NCBI GenBank assembly: GCA_036362985.1
Contig: JAYGXS010000005.1
Location: 7,686,019 to 7,750,018 of the forward strand
Length of the DNA: 64,000 nucleotides
Source: Ligula intestinalis
Lineage: Eukaryota; Platyhelminthes; Cestoda; Diphyllobothriidea; Diphyllobothriidae
Reading direction: 5' to 3'
In this document: positions 43,815-54,999 of the stretch, one piece after another
Layout of the letters: each line of letters begins with the position of its first letter
Numbering within the stretch: the stretch's first letter is position 1
Made by a program: the position numbers and the translations under genes
The notes under the pieces: generated by a model
What the model saw: only the letters and a program-made list of their open reading frames with translations
The model's database searches: none
Told to the model about the DNA's origin: nothing

Positions 43815-44743
43815 CAGTGGAGTCCGGTTAATGTGGACACCTCCGTTCCAGGCCAACTGTCCATATTAACCGGTTGTCCACATTAACCGAACTGACACCA
43901 AACCAGTCGTTTCTACGTATAAAAAACAGAATTTTGCATCTGAATGAAGTTTTATTGCAAGAAAATGCTCAGTTTTGATTGCTTTGGTGGAAACTTTTCT
44001 CTTAAAGCTCCCCTAAAGTTCTTTATCACAGTGTCAAAATTCTCCACATCAAAACTTTGTTCTCGATGCCCCGTTTCGAGTGCGGCCAATGCCACCCTCA
44101 TTTCTTTTGACGAGACTGGGGGCTCGACTTCTTCGTCTTCTTCTTCAGACTCTTCTTCCTGCTCGTCTGGTACCTTCTTGGCATCTACAACTGCTTCGGC
44201 GAGTTCGCTTGTCACCTCCTCCAGTGTTGCCTCCTCGGCGACTTCGGCATCGTCATCGATTGAAACCCACTCTACACACGTACACACGTACACACATACA
44301 CAACCACAGGCAAACCAACAGAAAAGCTTTGTGTTCTGTTCATCTGAAGCAAAACTTTCAGAACAGGACGCGGGAATTCCCCGCCGCGGGCGATTTGGAC
44401 TGGATTTTTGGCAAAATCTGTGGGAAAGCAGATAAGGGAGACAAGAGTGAGGATACGGGGGCAGGGCAGGGGGAGTGGGAATAGCCTAGATGACGTATTG
44501 GCGGCCCCCTTCGACAACTGCACCTCTCAACTGTGGCGAACAGGACGCAGGAATTCCCCGCCGCGGGCGATTTGGACTGGATTTTTGACAAAATCTGTGG
44601 GTCGACCGACCGGTTAACAGCTTGGTGCTGTCCACATTAAGCGGTGGCTGTCCAGATTAACCGGAGGATTTTACTATGGAGAAATTCCGTTCCTGGCCAA
44701 CTGTCCACATTAAGCGGTTGTCCACATTAACCGGACTATACTG
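43815..44743 (-). mobile_element. pogo/Tigger-like DNA transposon, deleted copy (929 bp)
   Basis: Flanked by TA on both sides. The left end is CAGTGGAGTCCGGTTAATGT and the right end (reversed) CAGTATAGTCCGGTTAATGT, with further GTCCACATTAACCG subterminal repeats. CAGT-start inverted repeats and a TA target site are typical of the pogo branch of Tc1/mariner. The minus strand encodes only the end of a transposase, so the element has lost its catalytic region. An internal 75-bp sequence is duplicated (44,360 and 44,540). Confidence 0.8.
43952..44293 (-). pseudogene. Tigger-like transposase C-terminal remnant
   Basis: An open frame on the minus strand has a very acidic stretch (EEESEEEDEEVEPP) followed by SSKEMRVALAALETG and KFPPKQSKLSIFLQ. 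This matches the usual end of pogo/Tigger transposases: an acidic linker, a helix with A-L-x-x-L, and a final KQ-K-x-I/S-FF/FLQ motif. The helix-turn-helix DNA-binding domain and the DDE catalytic core are missing, so it cannot act as a transposase. Confidence 0.65.
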
Positions 44744-44759
44744 TATTTCTATCGGTATA

Positions 44760-44935
44760 AAAGACATATGATCGAACACCGGAACGAATTGAATTTGATT
44801 CTGACCTTTCGGGGTCCTGCAGTAATCCATCGTCAGAGATGGAAAACAGCAACAAATGGGGGGCTACTTCTGGCGTGTGTACAACAACTAAAATTTGAGC
44901 GTGTAGAAAATCAATAATTGTGTGTTTGTGCCGCC
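44760..44935 (-). repeat. PLE 3' end, inverted copy
   Basis: The reverse complement carries CACAATTATTGATTTTCTA, CTCAAATTTTAGTTGTTGTA, CATCTCTGACGATGG and GAACCGGTGTTCGATC-like sequence. It mirrors 45,070-45,250. Confidence 0.7.
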
Positions 44936-45250
44936 TCTCTTATGACATTTAATTGTCCCTTGGTCCTACAAGTTTTTGCTTGTTTTCGTTGATAATTTTA
45001 CTTCTGTAAATATTCCCACCCCACATGCGGATGTCGCCTACTCGCACAGGCTAACATGGTCCACAGTGGCGAGTCGGTGGCACAAACATACAATTATTGT
45101 TCCTCTAGACGTTCAAATTTTAGTTGTTGTACACACGCCACAAGTAGCCACTCCATTTGTTGCTCTTTTTTCCATCTCTGACGATGGACTCCTGCAGGAT
45201 CTCGAAAACTCAGAATCAAATTTAATTCGTTCCGGTGTTGATCGTGTGTC
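44936..45250 (+). mobile_element. Penelope-like 3' untranslated end and tail
   Basis: Aligns with 61,650-61,897, which directly follows a PLE endonuclease: CTTGTTTTCGTT, CTGTAAATATTCCCACC, GTGGCGAGTC, CACAATTATTG-like and CATTTGTTGCT occur in the same order. Then CTGACGATGGACTCCTGCAG and CTCGAAAACTCAGAATC. It has an inverted mate at 44,760-44,935. Confidence 0.7.
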
Positions 45251-45501
45251 TTCTTTACCGAAGAGCGAATGGTATTTAGCGCTAAGGTCCACAAACTCCC
45301 TGTGGATACTCCAGCATACGGGCTTAATGAGGTGAGTGAGAAAGTCAAGGGGGGTAATTTTAATTCCGATGACTGCGCCAGGCTATCCTTGGGCTTTTTC
45401 AAAAAATAGGAAGTGAACCAGAGCACGACAAGGTCCGCAACGTAAGCACCACCGATGATGCTGGTAAGGCTATCGTCATTGCCATTAACGGGTGACTTCA
45501 A
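45251..45501 (-). other. Possible exon with a transmembrane segment
   Basis: The minus-strand frame reads SLTSIIGGAYVADLVVLWFT and SYFLKKPKD, a hydrophobic helix with a basic end. A candidate acceptor (TTTTGAAG) precedes it near 45,484 and a donor TCG|GTAAAG follows near 45,256. Its compositional look is protein-like, but there is no flanking exon and no recognised family. Confidence 0.25.
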
Positions 45502-45550
45502 AATGCTTGCGTGTATTTAACTCTAAAATGTCACCCACGCAGTCAGAATA

Positions 45551-46026
45551 CAGTAGTCGCCGGCTATTAAGCCCACCTCGGGTCCAGACCAAATTGGGCT
45601 CAATAAGCGGTGGGCGTACTAACCAGGGAGTCCTAGTTCTTGATTAGCAAACGCGCGATAAGCACTATACATTGCATACGTACTATATTATGTGTGGAGA
45701 TTGGTTACGTACAAGAAAGGAATGCTGGTTGTCTGTATTTTGCGTTATAACATAAACAAAAAAAAATAATTTGTGACACGTTTAAAAAAGCGGTCTAGTG
45801 TCGGTTGTTTTGGAGGAAACTTCACTCGCAAGTGCTCCTTGATGTCCTTCTCTAGGTACCAGAAATCGTCGAATTTTGTGAAATCTGTTGGCTAATTCGG
45901 CTTTGTAGCCGGCAACTGGGCTTATTAGCTGGCGGATTTTGCTATGTAAGGTTCCGTCCCAAGTTGATTTGGACTTAATAAGCGGCTGGGCCTATTAACT
46001 GTGGGCTTAATAACCGGCGACTACTG
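45551..46026. mobile_element. pogo/Tigger-like MITE (476 bp)
   Basis: TA flanks both ends. Terminal inverted repeats are CAGTAGTCGCCGGCTATTAA on the left and CAGTAGTCGCCGGTTATTAA on the right, continuing GCCCAC in both. Internal AATAAGCGG and GGGCTTAT words echo the ends. A short stretch near 45,800-45,850 resembles the transposase-end region of the 43.8-kb element (GGAAACTTCACTCGCAAG against GGAAACTTTTCTCTTAAAG). It is non-coding. Confidence 0.85.
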
Positions 46027-47425
46027 TATTATGTAGGCGTGGTTGAGACAACCAGTTATTAACTTTGCAACGCATCCGTTAAGTCTAAGTTGGTTATCAA
46101 CAACTGCCTGTTTCGCTTACATTGCTGCAGCGGGCTATTCAGTTCACTGAGAATCACCGTAGCACATAATTGATCTGGATAATACTTAAGCTCCTCTCCA
46201 CCTTTGTTAATACATTAGAGAGCCGACTGGAAATGCACGAAACGCATCATCTCACAGCCACCAGCTAAAAAAGTCCTTCACAGAAAATTGAAACTTTGGT
46301 TTCCCGGAAGAAATTTGAGCAAGGCGAAGATCACGAGTTGAGTATAATTTAATAAAGTCATAAATTACGTGACTACTCATTCAGCGGCAGATGGTCGTTG
46401 CCTTTTAATAAGAGATTTAACTGTCCAATTATGTGTCAGCCTCGAAGGGTCAGACTTGGTAGGTAAAGGGAGTAGAAACAATTAGTCATAGATGCGGGTG
46501 CATGGTGAGGGTTAGAGGAAGGGGGGGGGGGTAATTGTCACGGCATGGCAGTTCATGTTAGTGCATGTTCATGAAAGTCTGTAAGACGTAGTTAAAAAAG
46601 GAGGGGGAAGGGTTGGGGCAGGGGACAGGATAGCAGTCAGTCCTAGGGGTGACGAGGAGGCGTAAGCGGTCATTAGTTTATCAATCGTTACCACGGCAAT
46701 GCGAGATTTGTCACATTGTCCAGCTGATAACAGAGTTCTGGCTTTCTTCTCCGAATTGCAGCGACCTCCGCAAAACGTAGGAGACGCCCGGTCGTCGCCC
46801 GAAATACAAACATAAATGCAGTCATTTGATTGACTGTGTGGCCAGTGTCAGTATCAGTATCAGTATATTGAGGGTATGTAGGAAAAATTCCTTTTAGTGC
46901 CCTATTTGTACATATGTGAAGTGGTAGCAAAAAATTTGTTGCTTAGACTGTTGGCGAGGCCAGTTGTCCTGTGTCATAGGACGAAAATAGGAGCAGACAG
47001 TGAAAAAACTCCTCAGGGATTTTTAGGAGAAATACCGTCGCTCTTGTGGGGGTAATCCTTGGGATTTAGGAGAAAAAAGGGGGTTCCCATTGGGTGGGGG
47101 CATTGCAAAGGTTCCCAGGATCATCACCGTGTGGAAGCCACGTCCTGATTCTTCCTTGCTGATTGCAGAGTCGACCAACGGAACTGGAAAAACAGAGGCA
47201 TCCGTCCAGATCGTCGACAGTCCGCTTTGGGTCGAACCAAGGGTGAATACTTAGGCCGTCAGGTCTGGCTGATAAGATCGATAGCGGGGTAATCACGGTA
47301 CGCAGATAGCCAAGTAGGGTAGACCGCGGAGACCATCGCATGAGGCTGTGCGTGGGAGGGCGTTATAAATAACAAACATGAATGGATATAAAACTAATAC
47401 TACTAAAAAATTGGAAGTAGTATTA
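46027..47425. other. No recognised gene
   Basis: Contains a G-run at about 46,523, a short ATCAGT microsatellite at about 46,847-46,866, and purine-rich sequence. The minus-strand frame at 47,066-47,341 lies just 3' of the CR1-A stop and may be part of its 3' end. Confidence 0.35.
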
Positions 47426-50400
47426 TTATTGCAAATTATCTGTTACGATCCATCGTGCACTGCTATATCGATCCAGTTTTCGCTTAAAACCCTCTAGCGA
47501 TTCCGACATAACAACGTCCTGAGGAAGCGCATTCCACGATCCGACCACCCTTTTGAAAAGAAGTGTTTCAGAGCGTCCAGCCTGGCCCCTGTCACCTTTA
47601 ATTTGAGAGGATGACCCCTCAGATTCGTGGTCGTTACTTATTCGAAAAAATCCCCTGATATAAGACAGCAGTCTTAAAGATGTAATACGCGGAATGCTAG
47701 TATCAGGTCCCCCCGAAGCTGCCTGTAGCGCAAAGGGAAGAGGAAGAGATTCGACAGCCGTGTTTTATAAGGCTGCGAGCCCTGCCCCATAACAAGTTTG
47801 GTTGCGCGCCGTTGTACCTTTTCCAGGATGTTAATGTCTTTCCTGGCCCAGGGTCTCCAAGCTTGGATAGCGGATTCTAGGTGCGGTCGTACGAAGGTTC
47901 CGAAGACTTTTGTGAAGCACTCTTCATTGAAGGTATAAAAAGCTCGTCTGACGAGGTATAGGATCGACATCGTGGACTTGGCTACCTTTGTGCAATGCAG
48001 GGAGGGTTTAAGCGATGGCGTGATCCAGACTCCTAATCTTTCTGGGCGTTCACTTCCTTCAATGGATTGTCATTCAGTCGGTAAGCCGTGCCGTTTGAAG
48101 AACCGGATTTGCCAACCCGAATGGTGGTGCACTTGCTCTCATTGAACGGTAAGAGCCAGTCCGCCGACCATTTTTGAAGTCTATTTAAATTTTCCTGTAA
48201 GTGCACTTCGTCAGCCGCAGTTCGAATTACGCTCCAAAGTTTTATATCATCGGCAAACATGGCGATGCCGCAATCCAGTTCGCGGACACAGTCGTTGATG
48301 TAGATAACAAACAAGATAGGGCCGAGAACGGAGCCTTGGGGAACACCACTCTCAACCTCAACCTTGGCTGAATGTTTGTCGCTGATGTGGACAGTTTACG
48401 AGTGACCGATTGGGAAGCTTTTTATCCACGTAAGGAGCCTACCCCTTACTCCTATGCGGCTGACTTTATAAAGGAGGCGGTGGTGCGGCACGCTATCGAA
48501 AGCCTTGTTGAAGTCAATATAGACAGCATGCACTGAGTTTCCACTATCGACTGCCTCAGTCCACCGTTCTAAGCAGTAGAGCAAGTTTGTATCGCAGGAC
48601 CTACCTCTACGAAAACCATGCTGAGCATCCGATAGCAGATGGTTTTGTTCCAGGAACTGCATAAGTTGTTGCTTGATAATTTTTTCTATGATTTTGCAAC
48701 AGATTGCAGAAAGGCTGACTGGTCGGTAGTTATTCACTGAGACCCGGCTTCCCCCCTTGTAAAGCAGTGTAATCCTCACGGATTTCCAATCTACTGGTAG
48801 GCATCCGGTTTCGAAGGAGGTTTGGAAGAGCATAGAGAGTGGTTTGGCCAACTTATTGGCGAGCTCCTTCAAAATCTTGGCTGGTACGCTGTCGGGACCT
48901 GGTGACTTCGATTCTTTTAAGCTTAAGAGTTCCTTAAGAACAACAGCCCCGCGGAATTGGACAGTCTCAACTACTGTATCCGATTCGGTGTCGTCGGTGG
49001 GGTGATCGTATGCCGTTTCCTTTGTGAAGACTGATCTGAAAAATTTCGAAAGATGATCAGCCTTTGCTTCATCATCTATCAAGTCTCTTCCCTCAGCGGT
49101 TCTTAGCAGGGGTATCGGATCCTTGTTTTTGGTACTCTGCCTGAGGTAACTGTAAAACAGTTTGGGGTTCACTGTGGCCTGGTTTAGCAAGTCTGCTTCA
49201 AAAGCCCGTCTTGTTTTGAGAATAAGACCCTTGACCCGGTTTATCTGAGTTTTGTAGGCACTGACAGATGCAGGAGTCCTGTCTGCGAGCATTTTTTTCC
49301 ACAGCTTCCGCTTTTTGTTCACTTCTATTTTTAAGGCCTGCGTAAGCCATCGCGGTCTACTGGTCACCTTTTTTTGCGAAATTGGACAGTGGTTGTCGAT
49401 GAGTCTGTGCAGTGTGTTCCGGAACGCTTCCCAGTCCACAGTTATGTTTCCAGAAAATAGAGGTTCCCAATCGGCGCGCGTGAGTTCGGTCTTCATTCGA
49501 TCGAAATCGCCTCGCCAAATCTTTCTTCTGGCTGTTGAGGGTCTCTCCGGTATTGAGAATAACGAGTACTTCCACAGCAGTACAACATGGTCGCTTTTAC
49601 CTAGTGGTGGGAGACATGACACTTCGTCGATGCTGTCCTGCGATTTCGTGAGAACGAGGTCCAGACAGTTGGACTGTTGGCCATCGCGCATCCTTGTCGG
49701 AAAAGTGACGTGTTGTGTGAGAAATAACTTCAGAGTCATGCTCAGAAGGCAGCTGTCGAAGGTTAGATCGGAGCTATGTGCGCAGGCCGCACCCCAGTCG
49801 ATGTGAGGCGCATTAAAGTCCCCCACAATCAGGATGTCCGATCGTGCAGTAATTTTTTCCAGCTCATCTAGCACGGAGGCATCCATTACGGGCTCTCTTC
49901 TTGGTGGTTGGTAGAGTGTCAGTACATCGAGGTTGGGTGCACCTGGTACTTTAATGGACAGCCAGATGGCCTTGGAAGTAATCGCCATTTTATCCGTTTT
50001 GTCTAAAACTGTGAGTCCATTTTTCACGTATGTTGCTACGCCATCGCCTTGAGGACCTTCTCTGTCTTTTCTGAACAGTTTATAGCCAGGCATGGATACC
50101 TCGCCGTCGGCTACCTGTTCAGACAGCCAAGTTTCCGTTATTAAAACTATATCTGGTGATAATTCAAAGGCATGAATCTTCAGCGCGTCAAGCTTTGAAA
50201 GCATACTCTGTGCATTTGTGTACATGAAAGTTAACTTTCTGTTTGCTCGAGAATTGGTTACAGTCAGGCTCTCCCCGCCCCTTTCCGGGTCGACTGTGCG
50301 GTCATCCGGGGAGGACCTTTCCTGGGGGAGAACAGTGGACGCTGGATCACTTGGTTGTTGTAAATAACCAAATGTTTTTCCCCTTCGTTCTGCCTCTGGA

Positions 50401-51509
50401 TGTTTTTCGATTGGGCTCAATCCTCCCTCTACTGAGCCGACTGTGTGGTTATCCGGAACGGACCTATCCAAGGTGAGAACAATGGACGTTGAATCGCTTG
50501 GTTGTTGTAAAAAACCAAGTTTTGTTCGCCCTTGCTGGCCCGCTCCCTCTTTTTGGAAACAAGTTGACGACGTTTGTTCCGTTCTGCAGCTGAGAACTCC
50601 TGTTGAAAAAAAAACTCCCGGGTCAGAGTCTTTTATTTTAAAATGCATAGATAGAATGAGCTTGGCGTCTTGGCTTTTTGTCATGACCACTTTCAGAGGT
50701 CTGGGACGTGCCGTTCCAGTTGGGCCCTCAGGCCGTTTGCCAAGGCGGAAGGCCTTTTCGCACTCTAATGGTACATTGGGTCCCAGCATTTTGTTCATAA
50801 GTGCATGGAAGAGCTGGACATCTGCGGAATGCCGGTCCATGGGAGTGGCTGCGGTTGATTCCGTTAATCCCTGTATTATGATGCTGGCTTCTCTCTTATT
50901 GCCATTTTTCATGCCTACGACACTGTCGCTTGCTTGCTCGTTAACAGCTCTTGTGCTGCTATTATGACCATCTTGTGTGCGACCGGACTCTATGGTTGAT
51001 GTTATGCCCTCGTTTTCTACTGTGGGCTTCAGGCTTGGGCCTGCGACACTGTCACCCACTTTCTGGTTAATAGCAGTACTGGCAGTGGATTCCGGTAGAC
51101 CTTGTATTACGAAACTTTTACCCCTATCGGTGACTTTCTGCGTCCCCTCTACGCCATCGGTCACTTCTTGGTGCAACACTTTCGTGTTTTCCTTCATGTC
51201 TTTGCTGACGGCAGCCTGTACTTTACGTGGCGAACCAATCGTGTTTTTGTTGTTTACGGCGAGATTGTTTAAACTCGCCTCAGCGGTGGCTGATTGGTCT
51301 ACTGTGGGGGCCTTAATCGTAAGTATGGGCTCCCTGGTATCTGTCGCCGCGGCAGCCTGCACTTTACGGGGCGAACCAATCGTGTTTTTGTTGTCTATGG
51401 CGAGATTGTTTAATCTCGTCTCAGCGGTGGCTGATTGATCAACTGTGGGGGCGTGCACTGTAAGTATGGGCTCCCACGTTTGTTTTTCGGCGGCTTCCTT
51501 CGCTTTCAT
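47426..51509 (-). pseudogene. CR1-A endonuclease-reverse transcriptase
   Basis: A 1,037-codon open frame begins at the ATG at 51,509. Residues about 10-100 hold two near-identical 47-residue units (EPILTVHAPTVDQSATAE / EPILTIKAPTVDQSATAE). The endonuclease begins near KLTFMYTNAQSMLSKLDALK and includes ITETWL, GDFNAPHIDW and GKSDHVVLLW. The reverse transcriptase has NYRPVSLSAICCK, QHGFRRGRSC and YIDFNKAFDSV. A stop at 48,396-48,398 is followed in the same frame by GVPQGSVLG and the catalytic FADD box (near 48,250). Frameshifts near 48,030, 47,670 and 47,550 break the C-terminal region, which ends with VVGSWNALPQDVV. Few lesions in 4 kb suggest a fairly recent copy. Confidence 0.9.
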
Positions 51510-51554
51510 TGCTTTGTGCGCATCGGACCGCAGTTGTCTCGGTGCAAATACTGT

Positions 51555-51909
51555 CTATTTTTCTTGTCCCAGCTCTTCTCCGATCCCCTTTTGTGCAATT
51601 TTACTAGTTTTGACCTGTAAAGAGGGTGAGACGGGTTGGTCAGGTAGACGCTTCCCTCTTCTCCTGGCCGTTTTGATGATCCCAGAACCTGAACTTTCTT
51701 GGGACGGTAGATAAGGGCTTGTTTGTGTTTGCTTCTCTTCAGTTTTAATCGCGCTTGGAACGATTGGCTGGTGCCTGGTAGCGACTTCCGTCAAGACAGA
51801 TTCTAGCTGCTGATTTCCACTGGTTTCATCTAGCGGCTTTAATGTGCCATGCTTGAGAAACCATGTGATAACATCCCCTAGTAAATCTATACGTGACTCC
51901 TACGTTGAT
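51555..51909 (-). pseudogene. CR1-A frame upstream of a nonsense codon
   Basis: The frame is continuous with the main CR1-A frame except for a TAG at 51,555-51,557. In the paired sequence at 54,651-54,653 the same codon is GAG, and the frame runs on without a stop. No ATG precedes it before the upstream stop at about 51,903, so the natural start is either the ATG at 51,509 or upstream via ORF1. Confidence 0.7.
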
Positions 51910-52133
51910 GTTTTCGGGCAATGTTTGCAATGTTCGCATGCTTTGTGTTTGAACTCTTGGGTACTTTATGTTCTGCCCTGAGCAACCACTTCGGCATGTG
52001 TTCAGCTGACCACGTTGCAAGCAAAGGCAGTTGGCTGTTTTCATTAATTTGTCTTTGTATCCATATATTTTCCATGATCTTGTTACCAATAGGGAGTTCA
52101 AAGGAGTTCGCCTATCTTTCCTTTAATAAACTG

Positions 52134-52361
52134 CTACTGACACTGATACTGAATCTTAGTAATCAGTGGCTGACAGAACTTTACGCATTTAGAATTCCAG
52201 TCCATAAACATATTTTCCATCAATTCAACAGCCAATAGAACGTTCAACAAGTTGCATGTTGTCCTATTCAACAACGCCATTGCAGCGTTCAGTTTGTACA
52301 GTGGCGCCGAATAACTGACCCTGACATAGCTGGCGATATCACTCTGCATTCGGTCTGCCAT
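52134..52361 (-). CDS. Small ORF upstream of CR1-A, possible ORF1 part
   Basis: A 75-codon frame with an ATG start (MADRMQSDIASYVRVS) followed, after a frame change, by cysteine-containing sequence (CLCLQRGQLNTCRSGCSGQ) to about 51,826. Its position 5' of the element's endonuclease frame would suit an ORF1, but no gag-like or zinc-finger motif can be confirmed. An identical frame exists at 55,230-55,457. Confidence 0.3.
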   Translation of the reverse strand: MADRMQSDIASYVRVSYSAPLYKLNAAMALLNRTTCNLLNVLLAVELMENMFMDWNSKCVKFCQPLITKIQYQCQ

Positions 52362-53015
52362 CGTGGTCCACGAAGAGCAATTTTGCAGGTGCGAGAATTT
52401 ATTAGATTCATACGTTTAGCTATGAACGCCGTAAGAACTACAACTGCTTTTGTTCCAACCCTTATGCGGGCCTATTAAAGGTAAATGAGGGCATAATATT
52501 GCTTATGTTGCACTGCTAAACCTATTCATAAACAAAACACGGCTTGTCTTATGTGATTTGTGAAAGCTCGGAAATGCTTGAATCCTAGCTCATCTCGTTT
52601 TAGTAATAAAAAAGACAGGCAGTTAAGCAAGTACAACCACGGCTATGTACCAAGCCCGGTATTCGTCGCTTTATTCGTGGTAGGCGTCTGCTTCAATTAA
52701 CACAAAAAAGTAATTTTAACGAACGTGGATTACTTTCGTTTTAACAGTCGAACTACACCTTATAAGCAAATGGGAGTCACTGATCAGGCTCAGTCAACGT
52801 TTGAGTCACGGCCTGGTGCCTCTGGATGAAAGTTCAACAAAGGGTGACCAAAGTGGTTAGCGGATTAGATCTATCATATGAAGTTCGACCAGAAAGACTA
52901 AAGGTTTTTCCACTCTATTCTAGGCAATGCAAAGGAAATATGGTTACGGTATTCAAACTCATCAGGGGATTATACTCTGTGCTTCAGCTAGCTGATTTGT
53001 TGAAGTCACTTTAAA

Positions 53016-53422
53016 TCACTTTATTAAGGGAAGAAGGCTTTCGCCCTTGAGCTCCCTATTCATAACCAAAATCGCATAATAGGTCCACCGTAACAATAGT
53101 ACATAATACAAATGTACAAATGTAGGCTTAACATCAGCGATAAGTGTGAGCCAGTTGCAAGGTGCTGCTACTGACACTTTGTTCATAATATCTGCCACAG
53201 TTTCTCAGCAAATGAGAATCAAGTTTGTGTTTAAAAATGTCAACAGTATCTGAGAGGACCACATCTTCCGGGAGTCCGTTCCACGCTCCAATGACCCTCT
53301 GAGAGAAGGCGTTTCGTCGAACGTCGATACGGGCCGGTTTCCTCTGTAGTTTAAAAGGATGTCCTCGCAGATGGTCAGTCCGAGCCAATTCGAAGAAATC
53401 ATCAAATTCTAGGGCGCAGTCT
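53016..53422 (-). pseudogene. CR1-B C-terminus, copy beside the gap
   Basis: MARTDHLRGHPFKLQRKPAR and VIGAWNGLPEDVVLSDTVD match 56,230-56,484 of CR1-B with a few substitutions. The frame runs into the N gap. It probably represents the same locus as 56,112-56,518, seen a second time. Confidence 0.85.
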
Positions 53423-53822
53423 NNNNNNNNNNNNNNNNNNNNNNNNNNNNNNNNNNNNNNNNNNNNNNNNNNNNNNNNNNNNNNNNNNNNNNNNNNNNNN
53501 NNNNNNNNNNNNNNNNNNNNNNNNNNNNNNNNNNNNNNNNNNNNNNNNNNNNNNNNNNNNNNNNNNNNNNNNNNNNNNNNNNNNNNNNNNNNNNNNNNNN
53601 NNNNNNNNNNNNNNNNNNNNNNNNNNNNNNNNNNNNNNNNNNNNNNNNNNNNNNNNNNNNNNNNNNNNNNNNNNNNNNNNNNNNNNNNNNNNNNNNNNNN
53701 NNNNNNNNNNNNNNNNNNNNNNNNNNNNNNNNNNNNNNNNNNNNNNNNNNNNNNNNNNNNNNNNNNNNNNNNNNNNNNNNNNNNNNNNNNNNNNNNNNNN
53801 NNNNNNNNNNNNNNNNNNNNNN
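53423..53822. other. Assembly gap, 400 N
   Basis: Exactly 400 unknown bases. The flanks are overlapping copies of one another, so the gap size has no biological meaning if the overlap is real. Confidence 0.99.
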
Positions 53823-54999
53823 CTCAGGCCGTTTGCCAAGGCGGAAGGCCTTTTCGCACTCTAATGGTACATTGGGTCCCAGCATTTTGTTCATAAGTGC
53901 ATGGAAGAGCTGGACATCTGCGGAATGCCGGTCCATGGGAGTGGCTGCGGTTGATTCCGTTAATCCCTGTATTATGATGCTGGCTTCTCTCTTATTGCCA
54001 TTTTTCATGCCTACGACACTGTCGCTTGCTTGCTCGTTAACAGCTCTTGTGCTGCTATTATGACCATCTTGTGTGCGACCGGACTCTATGGTTGATGTTA
54101 TGCCCTCGTTTTCTACTGTGGGCTTCAGGCTTGGGCCTGCGACACTGTCACCCACTTTCTGGTTAATAGAAGTACTGGCAGTGGATTCCGGTAGACCTTG
54201 TATTACGAAACTTTTACCCCTATCGGTGACTTTCTGCGTCCCCTCTACGCCATCGGTCACTTCTTGGTGCAACACTTTCGTGTTTTCCTTCATGTCTTTG
54301 CTGACGGCAGCCTGTACTTTACGTGGCGAACCAATCGTGTTTTTGTTGTTTACGGCGAGATTGTTTAAACTCGCCTCAGCGGTGGCTGATTGGTCTACTG
54401 TGGGGGCCTTAATCGTAAGTATGGGCTCCCTGGTATCTGTCGCCGCGGCAGCCTGCACTTTACGGGGCGAATTAATCGTGTTTTTGTTGTCTATGGCGAG
54501 ATTGTTTAAACTCGTCTCAGCGGTGGCTGATTGATCAACTGTGGGGGCGTGCACTGTAAGTATGGGCTCCCACGTTTGTTTTTCGGCGGCTTCCTTCGCT
54601 TTCATTGCTTTGTGTGCATCGGACCGCAGTTGTCTCGGTGCAAATACTGTCTCTTTTTCTTGTCCCAGCTCTTCTCCGATCCCCTTTTGTGCAATTTTAC
54701 TAGTTTTGACCTGTAAAGAGGGTGAGACGGGTTGGTCAGGTAGACGCTTCCCTCTTCTCCTGGCCGTTTTGATGATCCCAGAACCTGAACTTTCTTGGGA
54801 CGGTAGATTAGGGCTTGTTTGTGTTTGCTTCTCTTCAGTTTTAATCGCGCTTGGAACGATTGGCTGGTGCCTGGTAGCGACTTCCGTCAAGAAAGATTCT
54901 AGCTGCTGATTTCCACTGGTTTCATCTAGCGGCTTTAATGTGCCATGCTTGAGAAACCATGTGGTAACATCCCCTAGTAAATCTATACGTGACTCCTAC
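53823..54999 (-). pseudogene. CR1-A N-terminal frame, second copy, cut by gap
   Basis: Open on the minus strand from about 54,999 to the gap. It shows the same 47-residue internal duplication and SIIIQGLTESTAATPMDRHS near the gap edge. Differences from 50,727-51,909 include GAG in place of the TAG stop and Gly-to-Asn, Arg-to-Ser and Ala-to-Ser changes. The endonuclease and reverse transcriptase portions are not present on this side of the gap. Confidence 0.85.

Larger units (their letters stand above)
47426..51909 (-). mobile_element. CR1-like LINE, copy A
   Basis: A non-LTR element on the minus strand with an N-terminal low-complexity region, an APE endonuclease, reverse transcriptase and the CR1-type C-terminal region, ending at a TAA at 47,426-47,428. 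The main frame opens upstream of 51,794 after a stop near 51,903. Another open frame upstream (52,361-52,134) might be part of an ORF1. The part from 50,727 outwards is repeated beyond the N gap at 53,823-56,518. Short AT-rich sequence follows the stop. Confidence 0.85.
50727..53422. repeat. 2,696-bp sequence repeated across the gap, copy 1
   Basis: Every base from CTCAGGCCGTTTGCC at 50,727 to GGGCGCAGTCT at 53,422 has a counterpart 3,096 bp further on (53,823-56,518), with about 17 substitutions counted and no indel. Both the end of this copy and the start of the other coincide exactly with the edges of the N run. Confidence 0.95.

Noticed and set aside
43952..44293. Acidic host protein gene
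   Set aside because: The frame lies wholly inside a TA-flanked inverted-repeat element and ends with a pogo/Tigger-like motif, so it is transposase debris.
50443..51714. Plus-strand open frames of 150-170 codons over the CR1 elements
   Set aside because: They are antisense shadows of the long minus-strand LINE frames and encode no recognisable domain.
53409..54890. A 493-residue protein spanning the gap
   Set aside because: The frame is only open because N bases translate as unknown residues; the sequence across the gap is not known.
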